Below, piece by piece: positions 1 through 9,698 of a stretch of 64,000 nt of DNA. The stretch covers positions 310,001 to 374,000 of the forward strand of contig NZ_NEGK01000001.1 of the NCBI RefSeq assembly GCF_002135435.1, written 5' to 3'. How positions within the stretch are numbered: position 1 is the stretch's first letter; every line of letters starts with the position of its first letter. The position numbers were made by a program, and so were the translations under genes. Under the pieces are notes generated by a model. The model did not search any database, was not told the origin of the DNA, and saw nothing but the letters and a program-made list of their open reading frames with translations. The DNA is from Acinetobacter sp. ANC 3813. Lineage in GTDB: Bacteria > Pseudomonadota > Gammaproteobacteria > Pseudomonadales > Moraxellaceae.

Positions 1-191
1 GAGAGCGCCAAGAGATCTTTAGAAAGCGCAAACTGGCGCGCAATCATTTGTAATGGAACACTGTGATTTTTCACATAAAAGAAACCCGAATGCATTGCCG
101 CTTTACGCAGTTCTGCCACCACTTTTTGTGTAGCTTCGCATTCTGGATTATTTACATCTACATCTTTTAAATCAATAACTGGGATACTCAT
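1..191 (-). CDS. 2-oxoglutarate/Fe(II) oxygenase, isopenicillin N synthase-like, N-terminal fragment
   Basis: Only the first 63 codons lie in the window; the gene runs off the left edge. The protein begins MSIPVIDLKDV and continues with GFFYVKNHSVP, the typical non-haem dioxygenase N-terminal (DIOX_N) pattern found in isopenicillin N synthase-like enzymes. Such proteins oxidise small molecules using Fe(II) and usually 2-oxoglutarate. The catalytic HxD...H residues would be beyond the edge, so activity and substrate cannot be judged. It is followed on the same strand by uraA's upstream neighbour-facing spacer, with no shared operon evident. Confidence 0.75.
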   Translation of the reverse strand, partial: MSIPVIDLKDVDVNNPECEATQKVVAELRKAAMHSGFFYVKNHSVPLQMIARQFALSKDLLAL

Positions 192-328
192 ACCATTTCA
201 ACCTAAAATATAATTCAGCAAAGTTTCAATTCAGCGCATTTGAATTAAAGCAATTCATATGCCATTTAAATATTTTAAAAACAGAAAATAAAAAGCGACT
301 TAATACTCAATTAAATCACTTTTAAACA

Positions 329-1663
329 TTAACTTTTTTCAGCCAGCATATTTTCTGTGACAGCTTCCTTTTGCTTTTTCTTACGGTTAAATACAAGGTT
401 CAAAAGAATCCCTGCAAATGTTGCTGTGGTAATCCCGCCCAGATCTAAACTGCCAATATAAATCGAATAATTTCCTGCGCCCATAATCACAGTTACTGAA
501 GCGACAATAATATTGCCGTTTTGGGTAAAATCGACTTTGTTTTCAATCCAGATTTTAGCACCGGCAATCACAATCAAACCAAATACAATCATGGATGTGC
601 CCGTCAAAATAGCAGCAGGCAGTGTACTGATCACTGCACCAAACTTAGGCGACAATCCCAGTAAAATAGCCGCAAGCCCTGCGATCACAAAAACAACCGT
701 AGAATAAATCCGTGTTGCCGCCATGACGCCAATATTTTCTGCATAAGTGGTCAAGCCCGTACCGCCAGCAGCGCCAGACATGGATGTACAGAGACCATCC
801 GCAAGGAAAGCGCGGCCCATATATGGCGTAATATTTTTACCTGTCATTTCACTGACGACTTTAAAGTGTGCAAGATTTTCTGCAATTAAAATGAAGGCAA
901 TAGGCAAAATCAGTAAAATTGCATTGAGCTGAAATTCTGGCTGATGAAATGTAGGCAAACCAAACCAAGCCGCATTGGCCACTGGTGCAAAATCAATTGG
1001 CTTGCCCAAACCTAGTACGTTAGCCAAAACAAAATAAGCCAAATACGCAATAATAATCCCCACCAGCAGCAGCAAGCGGCGCAGCATGCCTTTGGTAAAT
1101 ACCGCAACACCGCCTATACACATTGCAGTTAGTAACGCCATCCATGTATCAAAAGCATTGCCAGCTACCGCTTTAATTGCGCCAGGCGCAAGATTTAGCC
1201 CTACAATCATAATAATCGCGCCAGCAACAACAGGCGGCAGCAGATTTTCCATCCATTTTGAGCCAGTTTTCATCACCACTAAGCCCATCAGTGCATAGAA
1301 AAGTCCACAAACAATAATTGCCCCTAAGGCAATGCCAATATTGGGGTTAAGTCCTGAGCCGCTATATCCTGTAACTGCAATGACTGCGCCAATAAAAGCA
1401 AAGCTGCCGCCCAAATAGCTTGGCACTCGTCCGCCGGTAATTAAGAAAAATAGAATCGTTCCTATACCTGAAAGCAAAATGGTCAGGCTGGGATCAAAGC
1501 CCATTAATAGCGGAGCTAAGACAGTGGCGCCAAACATGGCAAAGGTATGCTGCAAACCTAAAATGACAGATTGGCCTGCTGGCAAGTACTCATTCATTGC
1601 CACAGGTGTTGTTTCAATATCACCTTTAAACGGTGTAAAATTTATAAACCAGTTTTCTTTCAT
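329..1663 (-). CDS. uraA: Uracil/xanthine permease, NCS2 family (UraA-like)
   Basis: Inner-membrane nucleobase:cation symporter of the NCS2 family, 444 residues, about 14 hydrophobic segments. The QH motif of TM1 (GLQHTFAMFGAT) is at about residue 39. Two Glu residues corresponding to the substrate-binding pair of E. coli UraA are visible in AENLAHFK (about 263) and TTYAENIG (about 310). It probably imports uracil; xanthine or another base cannot be excluded by eye. An upstream in-frame GTG exists at 1666, but the ATG at 1663 has a GGGG run about eight bases before it. The gene stands alone, with a long AT-rich spacer upstream. Confidence 0.88.
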   Translation of the reverse strand: MKENWFINFTPFKGDIETTPVAMNEYLPAGQSVILGLQHTFAMFGATVLAPLLMGFDPSLTILLSGIGTILFFLITGGRVPSYLGGSFAFIGAVIAVTGYSGSGLNPNIGIALGAIIVCGLFYALMGLVVMKTGSKWMENLLPPVVAGAIIMIVGLNLAPGAIKAVAGNAFDTWMALLTAMCIGGVAVFTKGMLRRLLLLVGIIIAYLAYFVLANVLGLGKPIDFAPVANAAWFGLPTFHQPEFQLNAILLILPIAFILIAENLAHFKVVSEMTGKNITPYMGRAFLADGLCTSMSGAAGGTGLTTYAENIGVMAATRIYSTVVFVIAGLAAILLGLSPKFGAVISTLPAAILTGTSMIVFGLIVIAGAKIWIENKVDFTQNGNIIVASVTVIMGAGNYSIYIGSLDLGGITTATFAGILLNLVFNRKKKQKEAVTENMLAEKS

Positions 1664-1666
1664 CAC

Positions 1667-2120
1667 ATATTCCCCAAACCCTTCGGCTATGTGACTGATG
1701 CCTATTCTGCTAACTGAATAAACATCAGTAGACCTGCACGCATGTGCTTAAACAGCGTGAATTAAATGCTCGTGCTTGTATTAATTCAATAACCAACACA
1801 GCTGGTCAGGATTATGCAACTTATATACCAATGATTAAAAATTATCCAAATTAAGGACTTATTCGCAGATTTTTTTATTTTTACTACTTAATTGCTGTAA
1901 ATACTGAATAAATCAAAGAATAAATTTGCACCAATTTAAATATTCATGAACTTTATTTGATCAATGAGTAAAAAATGCCCAGTAATTTCATAATTAAACC
2001 ATCCGAAATTTACAGTATTTTTATAATTAAATTTACAGATTTAATGAACAGAAAATTCCTGACTTACCCTTGATATTGACTGAGTAACTTTCACTCTGCT
2101 GTATATCAACCAACAAACAC
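1667..2120. other. AT-rich intergenic spacer upstream of uraA
   Basis: About 450 bases without a convincing ORF. It presumably carries the uraA promoter on the minus strand. I saw no tRNA, riboswitch-like conserved core or repeat. Several ATT/AAT-rich palindromic stretches are what such composition gives by chance. Confidence 0.5.
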
Positions 2121-2147
2121 AAAAAAGCCACCTCAATTGAGATGGCT
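2121..2147 (-). terminator. Rho-independent terminator after trmL
   Basis: On the minus strand AGCCATCTC and GAGGTGGCT pair across an AATT loop, with one G-U pair, and are followed by a run of six T. It lies 19 bases beyond the trmL stop codon. Confidence 0.8.
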
Positions 2148-2165
2148 GCTTCACCGCTGCTAAGC

Positions 2166-2645
2166 TTAAACCAATTCTTTAAAATCTTGCTGACGCCACG
2201 CTTCATACAAGATCACAGCAGTTGCATTCGATAAATTCAAACTGCGTGAATTTGGCGCCATCGGCAAGCGAATCCAGTGCTTTTGCGGAAACATCATGCG
2301 TACATCTTCTGGCAGACCGCGAGTTTCAGGCCCCATTAGAAGCGCTACTGGACGATTCAAATCTGAAGTATGCGGTGTTTCCGTGCCCTTTGTGGTTAAT
2401 GGATAAATCGCATCCATATCAATACCGTTGTCTTTCAAATGCGCCAAACACTCTTCAAAGTTTTCCCATACTTTCATGTGCGCCCATTCATGATAATCCA
2501 AACCGGCACGGCGTAATTTTTTGTCATCCAGCTCAAAGCCTAATGGCTTGACCAAATGCAGCTGCGCCCCTGTATTGGCGCACAAACGAATGATATTCCC
2601 TGTATTTGCTGGAATTTCTGGCTCGTATAAAACTACATGGATCAC
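2166..2645 (-). CDS. trmL: tRNA (cytidine/uridine-2'-O-)-methyltransferase TrmL
   Basis: SPOUT-class methyltransferase that 2'-O-methylates the wobble nucleotide of tRNA-Leu isoacceptors. The 159-residue length is that of the family. Seen: EPEIPANTGNIIRLCANTG near the N terminus (the substrate-binding N-IR motif), MGPETRGLP at about residue 104, and the C-terminal knot motif IRLPMAPNSRSLNLSNA from about 125, which forms the SAM-binding trefoil knot. The gene has its own terminator, and upstream lies an almost perfect palindrome (2674-2694). Confidence 0.93.
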   Translation of the reverse strand: MIHVVLYEPEIPANTGNIIRLCANTGAQLHLVKPLGFELDDKKLRRAGLDYHEWAHMKVWENFEECLAHLKDNGIDMDAIYPLTTKGTETPHTSDLNRPVALLMGPETRGLPEDVRMMFPQKHWIRLPMAPNSRSLNLSNATAVILYEAWRQQDFKELV

Positions 2646-2673
2646 TGGATTTCTCTACTCTTTAAAAAATGAA

Positions 2674-2694
2674 GTAAGGTGATCATCACCTTAC
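2674..2694. promoter_or_regulatory. 21-bp palindrome upstream of trmL
   Basis: GTAAGGTGA-TCA-TCACCTTAC reads almost identically on both strands: two 9-10 base arms around a centre of one to three bases. It sits about 30 bases upstream of the trmL ATG. The loop is too short for a good RNA hairpin and there is no T-run, so an operator-like DNA site is possible. Binding protein unknown. Confidence 0.35.
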
Positions 2695-2770
2695 ACTCTG
2701 GTACTGACTAAGCTGATGGCTCCAACGCCAAGATATCGACTTATCTTTACGTTGGATAATTTTGGCCTTG

Positions 2771-2860
2771 TGCTCGGGCAACACAATCATGCTTACCTTT
2801 TTACTTAAGCGAAAACAAGACCGCGGCTTATCCTCTTTGCTCGGGCAACGCTTCGCGTTG
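2771..2860. repeat. Short repeated motif and hairpin downstream of cysG
   Basis: The 12-mer TGCTCGGGCAAC occurs at 2771-2782 and again at 2838-2849. The second copy runs into CAACGC-TTC-GCGTTG (2846-2860), a six-base perfect hairpin that abuts the cysG stop codon. There is no T-run, so it is not an ordinary intrinsic terminator; it could be a fragment of a dispersed palindromic element. Confidence 0.4.
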
Positions 2861-2861
2861 T

Positions 2862-4244
2862 TTACCCTCGCTCATGCCATTGAAGCTGATCACGCAGGCT
2901 GACCACATCACCAATAATCGTCAGTGTAGGCGCTTGAATCTGGTATTCAGATACTTTAGAAGCAATATCGGCCAAAGTGCCAACCACCACTTTCTGCTCT
3001 GGTGTGGTTCCCTTGGAAATTAAAGCCACAGGCATATCTGGGCGCTGTCCATGCTCAATCAGCTTTTCACAAATGCTTTCTAAACCAACCAAGCCCATAT
3101 ACAGTACAAGTGTCTGATTTTGATAAACAAGTTCATTCCAAGGCAATTCTGGTGAACCTTCCTTTAAATGACCTGTTAAAAACCGCACACTTTGCGCATA
3201 ATCACGATGGGTTAAAGGAATACCCGCATAAGCTGAACAGCCTGAAGCGGCAGTAATACCTGGCACCACTTGAAAAGCGACACCCGCAGCAAACAGCTCC
3301 TGAATTTCTTCACCGCCACGGCCAAAAATAAAGGGATCCCCGCCTTTTAAACGGCAAACACGTTTACCCTGCTGCGCGTATTTAACCAATAAAGCATTAA
3401 TGCCTTCTTGCGGCACAGCATGATTTGAACGCGCTTTCCCCACATAAACTTTTTCAGCATCGCGTCGGCAAAGCTCCATAATTGCTGGCGAAACCAAACG
3501 GTCATAGATCACTACATCCGCCTGCTGCATCAGACGCAACGCTTTCAACGTCAGCAGTTCTGGATCGCCTGGACCTGCCCCGACCAAATACACTTCACCT
3601 TTAGGCTTAGTCCATTCAATCAGTGCCTGTTCAATTAAACGGTCTGCTTCTGCAACGTTGTCATTAAACACCTGCTCTTTCAGCGGGCTGGCATATAAGT
3701 CTTCCCAAAAGATACGGCGTTCATCGGGGTTCGCAATTTTTGCTTTTACAGCTGCGCGCCATTTTCCAGAAAACTCTGCAAGTTTACCCATACCATGCGG
3801 AATGCTGGCTTCAAGCTGAGTTCGAATTTGACGTGCAAGTACTGGCGATGCGCCATTGGTTGCAATAGACACCACCAACGGTGAACGGTCGATAATTGCA
3901 GGAACCATAAAACGGCAATGCGGTGGATCATCCACACTATTGACCAGTACGTTGTCGCTTTCACAGGCTACAAAGACTGCTTGATTGACCACTGAATCAT
4001 CTGTGGCTGCGATCACTAAGCGGTAATTGCGTAAAGGCAATCCTTCACGGTACGCCGCTTGTTGATATTCACCGCCGCTTTGCTCAACGATCTCCAATAG
4101 ATTGGCGTCGATTTCAGGTGCAAGCACATGAACCGCAGCCCCTGCTTTCGCAAGCAAGAGCGCTTTGCGGTAAGCAATATGACCGCCGCCGACAATCAGA
4201 CAAGGCTGCTGTTGCAGCTTTAACGAGATTGGAAAAATATCCAC
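2862..4244 (-). CDS. cysG: Sirohaem synthase CysG (dehydrogenase/ferrochelatase + uroporphyrinogen-III methyltransferase)
   Basis: Trifunctional cytosolic enzyme making sirohaem for sulfite and nitrite reductases. The N-terminal Rossmann domain shows CLIVGGGHIAYRKA (NAD binding; precorrin-2 dehydrogenase/ferrochelatase, residues 1 to about 210). The C-terminal SUMT domain shows VYLVGAGPGDPELLTLKA, YDRLVSP, KGGDPFIFGRGGEE and VPGITAASG. I place the start at a GTG giving V/MDIFPISLKL, because GAGG stands six bases before it and this matches family N-termini (460 residues); an upstream TTG at 4283 would add 13 atypical residues. It lies 75 bases downstream of serS on the same strand, probably co-transcribed. 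cysH lies elsewhere in the window (57.3 kb) and needs its product's partner pathway. Confidence 0.93.
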   Translation of the reverse strand: MDIFPISLKLQQQPCLIVGGGHIAYRKALLLAKAGAAVHVLAPEIDANLLEIVEQSGGEYQQAAYREGLPLRNYRLVIAATDDSVVNQAVFVACESDNVLVNSVDDPPHCRFMVPAIIDRSPLVVSIATNGASPVLARQIRTQLEASIPHGMGKLAEFSGKWRAAVKAKIANPDERRIFWEDLYASPLKEQVFNDNVAEADRLIEQALIEWTKPKGEVYLVGAGPGDPELLTLKALRLMQQADVVIYDRLVSPAIMELCRRDAEKVYVGKARSNHAVPQEGINALLVKYAQQGKRVCRLKGGDPFIFGRGGEEIQELFAAGVAFQVVPGITAASGCSAYAGIPLTHRDYAQSVRFLTGHLKEGSPELPWNELVYQNQTLVLYMGLVGLESICEKLIEHGQRPDMPVALISKGTTPEQKVVVGTLADIASKVSEYQIQAPTLTIIGDVVSLRDQLQWHERG

Positions 4245-4319
4245 ACAAAACCTCAATATTTTTGTTCTGATTGCCTTAAGCAATTATCGTGCACAAAACT
4301 CTGTTAAACATCGGCAATA

Positions 4320-5597
<1,278 letters not shown>

Positions 5598-5710
5598 TTA
5601 TTTGCAAAGAAAAAAACTGGCTATAGTGTAAGCTCTTAACAGTAAAAAATACAGTAATCGAGCTTACAGCTGGGGCTTATTAGAACAATAAAATACAAGA
5701 TTTCTGCAAA

Positions 5711-6505
5711 TTACTGATTTTCATAACTCGGCAAATTGGGCAAATATTCAGGCTTAAACAAAGCTTTCACCAAAGGGTAAGGCAGTTTCAGCTCCGTCAT
5801 GCCCTCCGCATAACTGGCCAGCTCATACAGCGGGTAAACAAATACAATGCCATTTGCGCCGTAATAAAAATTATCACTGAGCTGAAGCTTGCTGCGTTCA
5901 ATATTGTGCTCATCCAGCCACATCGTATTGGCTTCATATAAGGCGCTTAGCACTTTACGATCCGCATCTTTGACTAAAATATCCTGCAGCGCCAAGCGTT
6001 TTTTGGCTGTTAAGTCAAAATTGACGTATTCGACATGATACATGCCATGCGCAGCACCTGCAGTGTAGGTATAGCTTTCTAGCGCAAAGGTCGCAATATT
6101 GCCCCATTGGCTGATAAAACGGACAGACGTGGTGCTTTGACTCAAGCCAGCATCTGAACCTTCAGACAAATTCAGCTTTTCATTCGGCTCAGTAGAAAAT
6201 GCAATGGGATCCGCTTTTTTGATGCGGTCTGCAAAATACTGATTAATCCAATCCACATTGGTTTCTACAGTTTGAATGGAATAGCGTGTACAGCCTTCCG
6301 CATCGCATGCTTCCGGTTTCGGCAGCGTCATTGCAACCGCTTTCGATTCAATCAGCGGAATACTTTCTGCCTTGACTTCAGCAGCTTGGATTTTGGGGTC
6401 TTGATCATTTACAGGTTCATTTCGCGGATGGCATGCCGTCAGCACACTCAGTGAAAATATTGCTGTCATAGAAGCTGTTAAAACGCTCTTATGAATTGTA
6501 TTCAT
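5711..6505 (-). CDS. RsiV/DUF3298-like lipoprotein
   Basis: Probable lipoprotein of 264 residues: a signal peptide ends in LSVLTAC, a good lipobox. The mature part resembles the DUF4163-DUF3298 arrangement of RsiV-type proteins, with SYTYTAGAAHGMYHVEYVNFDL (the DUF3298 start, residues about 160-180) and PYPLVKALFKPEY near the end. In Bacillus such domains belong to an anti-sigma factor that binds lysozyme; in gammaproteobacteria they are mostly uncharacterised periplasmic lipoproteins, and I see no sigma factor neighbour. The start is set at the ATG preceded by GGGA; an ATG 7 codons upstream is less well placed. Monocistronic. Confidence 0.7.
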   Translation of the reverse strand: MNTIHKSVLTASMTAIFSLSVLTACHPRNEPVNDQDPKIQAAEVKAESIPLIESKAVAMTLPKPEACDAEGCTRYSIQTVETNVDWINQYFADRIKKADPIAFSTEPNEKLNLSEGSDAGLSQSTTSVRFISQWGNIATFALESYTYTAGAAHGMYHVEYVNFDLTAKKRLALQDILVKDADRKVLSALYEANTMWLDEHNIERSKLQLSDNFYYGANGIVFVYPLYELASYAEGMTELKLPYPLVKALFKPEYLPNLPSYENQ

Positions 6506-6623
6506 TGTCAAATCCCTATTACCCATACTGCAAAAAACCGTTATCTGACTACACTATACGCACTCTATACAGCTGATAAAATTACGAAATGTATCCATCG
6601 TTTAGATCTGGCTGCATCCGCCT

Positions 6624-6656
6624 AAAAAAAGAGCAGGACCAGCCTGCTCTTTTAAA
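6624..6656 (-). terminator. Terminator downstream of lolA
   Basis: AGAGCAGG and CCTGCTCT form an eight-base stem around ACCAG (6630-6650), with seven A on the left (a T-run on the minus strand) and TTTT on the right. It can serve lolA and possibly stop opposing transcription. Confidence 0.8.
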
Positions 6657-6692
6657 TTTTCATCCCTGCTTCAGGGCGAAATTCTGCATTCC

Positions 6693-7388
6693 TTATTGAT
6701 CAATAATATCCGTGCCTTTAGGCGGAGTAAAATTGAAAGTTGATGCAGGAATTGAAGCATTAACTTTCATATTATTGAAACGCACATAAGTCGTTTGACC
6801 CAGTGAGTCCGCCAAAATCATCAAAGTCGGCGCTTTATTGGCGCCAAAGCTGATAGTCAAGCTTTGAAATGCTCCATCTTTATCTTTTGGATACAGCGTG
6901 TAATACGTTTTAGTTTTATTCGGCTGGGTTACACGGTAAGTCTGCATGATTTGGCTGGTATTGCCCGACAGCAGCAGCGCTGGCGTATTGGCTACCTGCT
7001 CATCTAAATTCTGACGTACAGCCTGCTGCAGGTCAGGGTCATAAATCCACACCGTTTTACCCGAAGTGACAATGGTTTGTTTTGCCGGACTGGTGGTTTC
7101 CCAGAAGAATTTACCCGGACGTTCAACTTTCATCACACCTTTAAAGGTCTGATTCATATGCTGTGCAGATAAGCCTTTTTTCTGTGGCGCTTTGCCGCTG
7201 CTCACTTTTGTTGTTTGCTCAAAATTCGCTGTAAAGCTTTTTACACCGTTGAGCTGGTTCACCAAGCTGGCTGCAGCTTGCTGCTCCGATGCTGCAGTTG
7301 CAGCCAAAACTGTTGTACTCATCATCACAGGTGCTAATGTCGCCGCACCTAATGCCATGGCACATATGGTTTTACGAAGCATTTTCAT
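6693..7388 (-). CDS. lolA: Outer-membrane lipoprotein carrier protein LolA
   Basis: Periplasmic chaperone that takes lipoproteins from LolCDE in the inner membrane to LolB at the outer membrane. 231 residues with a clear signal peptide (about residues 1-30, ending VLAATA). Typical LolA strings are seen: FTANFEQTTKV, PGKFFWETTSPAKQTIVTSGKTVWIYDPDLQQAV (read in pieces), and the C-terminal FNFTPPKGTDII. A lysine/glutamine-rich insertion after SSGKAPQKK is slightly longer than in E. coli. A strong AGGTGA precedes the ATG. No ftsK neighbour is present here. Confidence 0.9.
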   Translation of the reverse strand: MKMLRKTICAMALGAATLAPVMMSTTVLAATAASEQQAAASLVNQLNGVKSFTANFEQTTKVSSGKAPQKKGLSAQHMNQTFKGVMKVERPGKFFWETTSPAKQTIVTSGKTVWIYDPDLQQAVRQNLDEQVANTPALLLSGNTSQIMQTYRVTQPNKTKTYYTLYPKDKDGAFQSLTISFGANKAPTLMILADSLGQTTYVRFNNMKVNASIPASTFNFTPPKGTDIIDQ

Positions 7389-7544
7389 AAATTCACCTTT
7401 TATATTTGCAACATTGCAATTTATTCAATGCCCCATCTTAAACCAATTTTTAGGACTAATATGAGCGAAAACAATAAGTTTTGTATTGTTATTAATGCAA
7501 AATACCGTTTTTTGTCCATCATGATGGAGAATTGCTGCACAAAT

Positions 7545-7576
7545 AAAAAAGCCCCCAAAATATGCGGGGGCTTTTA
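7545..7576. terminator. Strong bidirectional terminator after the collagen-like adhesin
   Basis: AGCCCCC and GGGGGCT pair around AAAATATGC, flanked by AAAAAA on the left and TTTT on the right (7551-7571 stem). It lies about 20 bases past the stop of the adhesin gene. Confidence 0.85.
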
Positions 7577-7596
7577 GTTACTGTAATTCACTGGCA

Positions 7597-8439
7597 TCAT
7601 TTCCATTGCACCCCAACTGAGGCGCCAGCGCCAAAATCACCTTCAGTATTGCCTGATGCAGCCATTTTGTAGACATATTTATTGTTTTGGGTTACTCCGC
7701 TAAAACCAATGGCAAAACCCTGTTCACTTTTCCAGGTACCTGCGCCAATACTCAGCATACTGTACCCTGCATCAGTCGGCTGCGGCAATGAAGCAATAGC
7801 TATGCTGGAAGCAACAGCCGCATAAACACTGCCCTTAAAGTTGTCAAACCGCCTATTCAGATCATTTATCCGGCTGTCTGTATAGTTTTTTGACTCATTT
7901 AAGTATTCTTCGCCAGAAAAACTTTGCCCATCCATGCCTTTCAAACTGAGCAGCCACTCTGACTCTGTACCGTCAAAGCCATTACCCAATGCAACTTCAT
8001 AGGCGCTTAAACCATTCACACCATCAGCACCGGTATCACCTTTTTCTCCAGCAGCGCCAGTTTCACCTTGAGGACCTATCGGACCTTGAGGGCCTATTGG
8101 GCCTTGCACGCCGCCATGGCCATTGCCGTGACTTCCATGACCATTGCCATGCCCATGCATACCCCCACCTGAATTACATCCTATTTGACAACCGCCTCCA
8201 CCCTGTTCCGAATCGTGACTGTTGCCAGACCACGCCAAACTGCTTAATGCAAATAATGTACTGACTGTGATCAGCTTTGGAATAGCCTGCAGCATTTTTG
8301 ATCTAGATGCGGCGCTCTTCAAGCTATGATTGATGCAGTACAGCGATTTTTTATTTTCAGGAATATTCAAGACACTGTGTTTAAGCCTCTGACTTGCGGA
8401 GCTGGCGTGAATGAATATTTTTTCTAATGCTTTATCCAT
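7597..8439 (-). CDS. Mini trimeric autotransporter: collagen-like, YadA-type membrane anchor
   Basis: A 280-residue surface protein. Order of parts: a long N-terminal extension (about 50 residues) leading to a hydrophobic core SKMLQAIPKLITVSTLFALSSLAWS, as in the extended signal peptides of trimeric autotransporters; a Gly/His-rich tract with two Cys (about residues 80-115, HGHGNGHGSHGNGHGG); about nine collagen-like G-x-y triplets (GPIGPQGPIGPQGETG...); a SAYEVALGNGFDGTESEWL segment often found beside collagen repeats; a short coiled coil; and a last ~75 residues like the YadA anchor (VYAAVASSIAIASLPQP...GVQWK), ending in an aromatic/basic outer-membrane signature. The second ATG is chosen because AAGGA is eight bases before it. 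Function inferred: adhesion or surface binding. Far smaller than most family members. Confidence 0.72.
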   Translation of the reverse strand: MDKALEKIFIHASSASQRLKHSVLNIPENKKSLYCINHSLKSAASRSKMLQAIPKLITVSTLFALSSLAWSGNSHDSEQGGGGCQIGCNSGGGMHGHGNGHGSHGNGHGGVQGPIGPQGPIGPQGETGAAGEKGDTGADGVNGLSAYEVALGNGFDGTESEWLLSLKGMDGQSFSGEEYLNESKNYTDSRINDLNRRFDNFKGSVYAAVASSIAIASLPQPTDAGYSMLSIGAGTWKSEQGFAIGFSGVTQNNKYVYKMAASGNTEGDFGAGASVGVQWK

Positions 8440-8623
8440 GTCCATTTTCCTTTTTTATTTTATGTATTCTTATTAAACACCTATTAAAATGTGACTTAAA
8501 TCACATTTAATTACATATTTAAGATTTAATTATTAAGATTTATTTCAATATTATTGTTTATTTTTATAATGATTATTTAACTAATTTTCTTAGAATTTTC
8601 TATTTTCAATGATGATGTTGGCA

Positions 8624-8656
8624 TAAAAAAACCCGCAAAATTTGCGGGCTTTTTTC
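8624..8656 (-). terminator. Terminator of the rplU-rpmA operon
   Basis: AACCCGCAAA and TTTGCGGGCTT-like arms around AAT form a stem with A-run on the left and TTTTTT on the right. It lies about 10 bases beyond the rpmA stop. Confidence 0.85.
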
Positions 8657-8665
8657 TATTTAAGC

Positions 8666-8920
8666 TTACGCTTCAACAGATACGTAGCGACGACCGAATT
8701 GGCCTTTCACTTCGAATTTGATCACGCCGTCAGCAGTCGCGAACAAAGTATGGTCACGGCCCATACCTACGTTTTGACCAGCATGGAACTCAGTACCACG
8801 TTGACGAACGATAATGTTACCAGCAGTCACAGATTGACCGCCGTACATTTTAACACCTAACATTTTAGGATTCGAGTCACGACCGTTTTTAGTCGAACCA
8901 CCGGCTTTTTTAGTTGCCAT
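8666..8920 (-). CDS. rpmA: 50S ribosomal protein L27
   Basis: Large-subunit protein near the peptidyl transferase centre. 84 residues beginning [16 protein letters not shown], the invariant bacterial L27 start, followed by KRLGVK-like [14 protein letters not shown] and [10 protein letters not shown]. There is no N-terminal cleavable extension of the Firmicutes type. It follows rplU by 19 bases with a GAGG ribosome binding site and shares its terminator. Confidence 0.98.
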   Translation of the reverse strand: MATKKAGGSTKNGRDSNPKMLGVKMYGGQSVTAGNIIVRQRGTEFHAGQNVGMGRDHTLFATADGVIKFEVKGQFGRRYVSVEA

Positions 8921-8939
8921 GTCTATTTACTCCTCGTAA

Positions 8940-9251
8940 TTAGCCTGAAATAGCTGTAATTTTCAACTCAGTGAACCATTGACGGTGACCTTGTTGTTTA
9001 CGATAGTGCTTACGACGACGCATTTTGATGATGCGGATTTTGTCGTGACGACCATGGCTAACTACTTCAGCAGTAACAGTAGCGCCAGCAACAACTGGAG
9101 CACCGATTTGAATGCTTTCACCGTTAACAAGCATCAATACGTCATCAAACGTAATTGTAGCGCCAGTTTCAGCTTTCAATAATTCTACTTTAAGGGTTTC
9201 ACCCTCAACCACACGGTGTTGTTTACCACCGCTTTGGATAACTGCGTACAT
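8940..9251 (-). CDS. rplU: 50S ribosomal protein L21
   Basis: Binds 23S rRNA in the large subunit. 103 residues starting [14 protein letters not shown], the universal L21 start; [14 protein letters not shown] near the end is the signature. The reading frame stays open 23 codons further upstream, but those residues are not L21-like and GGAG stands seven bases before the chosen ATG. First gene of the rplU-rpmA operon. Confidence 0.97.
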   Translation of the reverse strand: MYAVIQSGGKQHRVVEGETLKVELLKAETGATITFDDVLMLVNGESIQIGAPVVAGATVTAEVVSHGRHDKIRIIKMRRRKHYRKQQGHRQWFTELKITAISG

Positions 9252-9340
9252 AAAGTACTCCAAACTTGCCCGTGTCGTCGTGCCGATAAAGGAAGATACC
9301 GATCTTAAGACGAACGCCACTGGGGTTTACAAGGGCAAGG

Positions 9341-9369
9341 ATTTTAAGCCATATACCCACAAACAACAA
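9341..9369 (-). promoter_or_regulatory. Probable sigma-70 promoter of rplU-rpmA
   Basis: On the minus strand a -35 box TTGTTG (9364-9369) and a -10 box TAAAAT (9341-9346) are 17 bases apart. Transcription would start near 9334, giving a leader of about 80 bases. Confidence 0.55.
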
Positions 9370-9698
9370 GCCATTTGCACAAAAAATTATCGAGAAACAA
9401 CGATTATTTTATAAACATTTTTTTTTAATAGCCTGTACATTAGCGCCAGCGCATAAAACCTCTTCTAAAAATTCAAATAGGTTTTTAAAATCAATCCGCT
9501 AGTATAGACTTAATAAAAAAGACGCCTTGCCTGCCAGATTTACAATGCATTGCAGATCTTAATCCGCTGATAGGAACTGAGAAAAAATTTAAGGTTTTCA
9601 CTTAATTTTAAATCAAACGCTTAGCTTCCTATCTGTAATTATTATACGAAATTGCTAAACTACAGCAGCAATTCAAAATTATTGAGGTTTTTCTTCAC
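9370..9698. other. Divergent intergenic region between rplU and ispB
   Basis: AT-rich spacer of about 330 bases that must contain the ispB promoter on the plus strand. A candidate -10 TATAAT-like stretch is not clear. No ORF or structured RNA recognised. Confidence 0.4.

Noticed and set aside
9252..9320. N-terminal extension of L21
   Set aside because: The frame is open but the extra residues are not L21-like; the ATG with GGAG seven bases upstream gives the universal start.
9265..9339. CTTGCCC...GGGCAAG inverted repeat before rplU as an autoregulatory leader
   Set aside because: With the promoter I see at 9341-9369, transcription would begin near 9334, so one arm would be mostly outside the RNA; a chance match of seven bases is possible.
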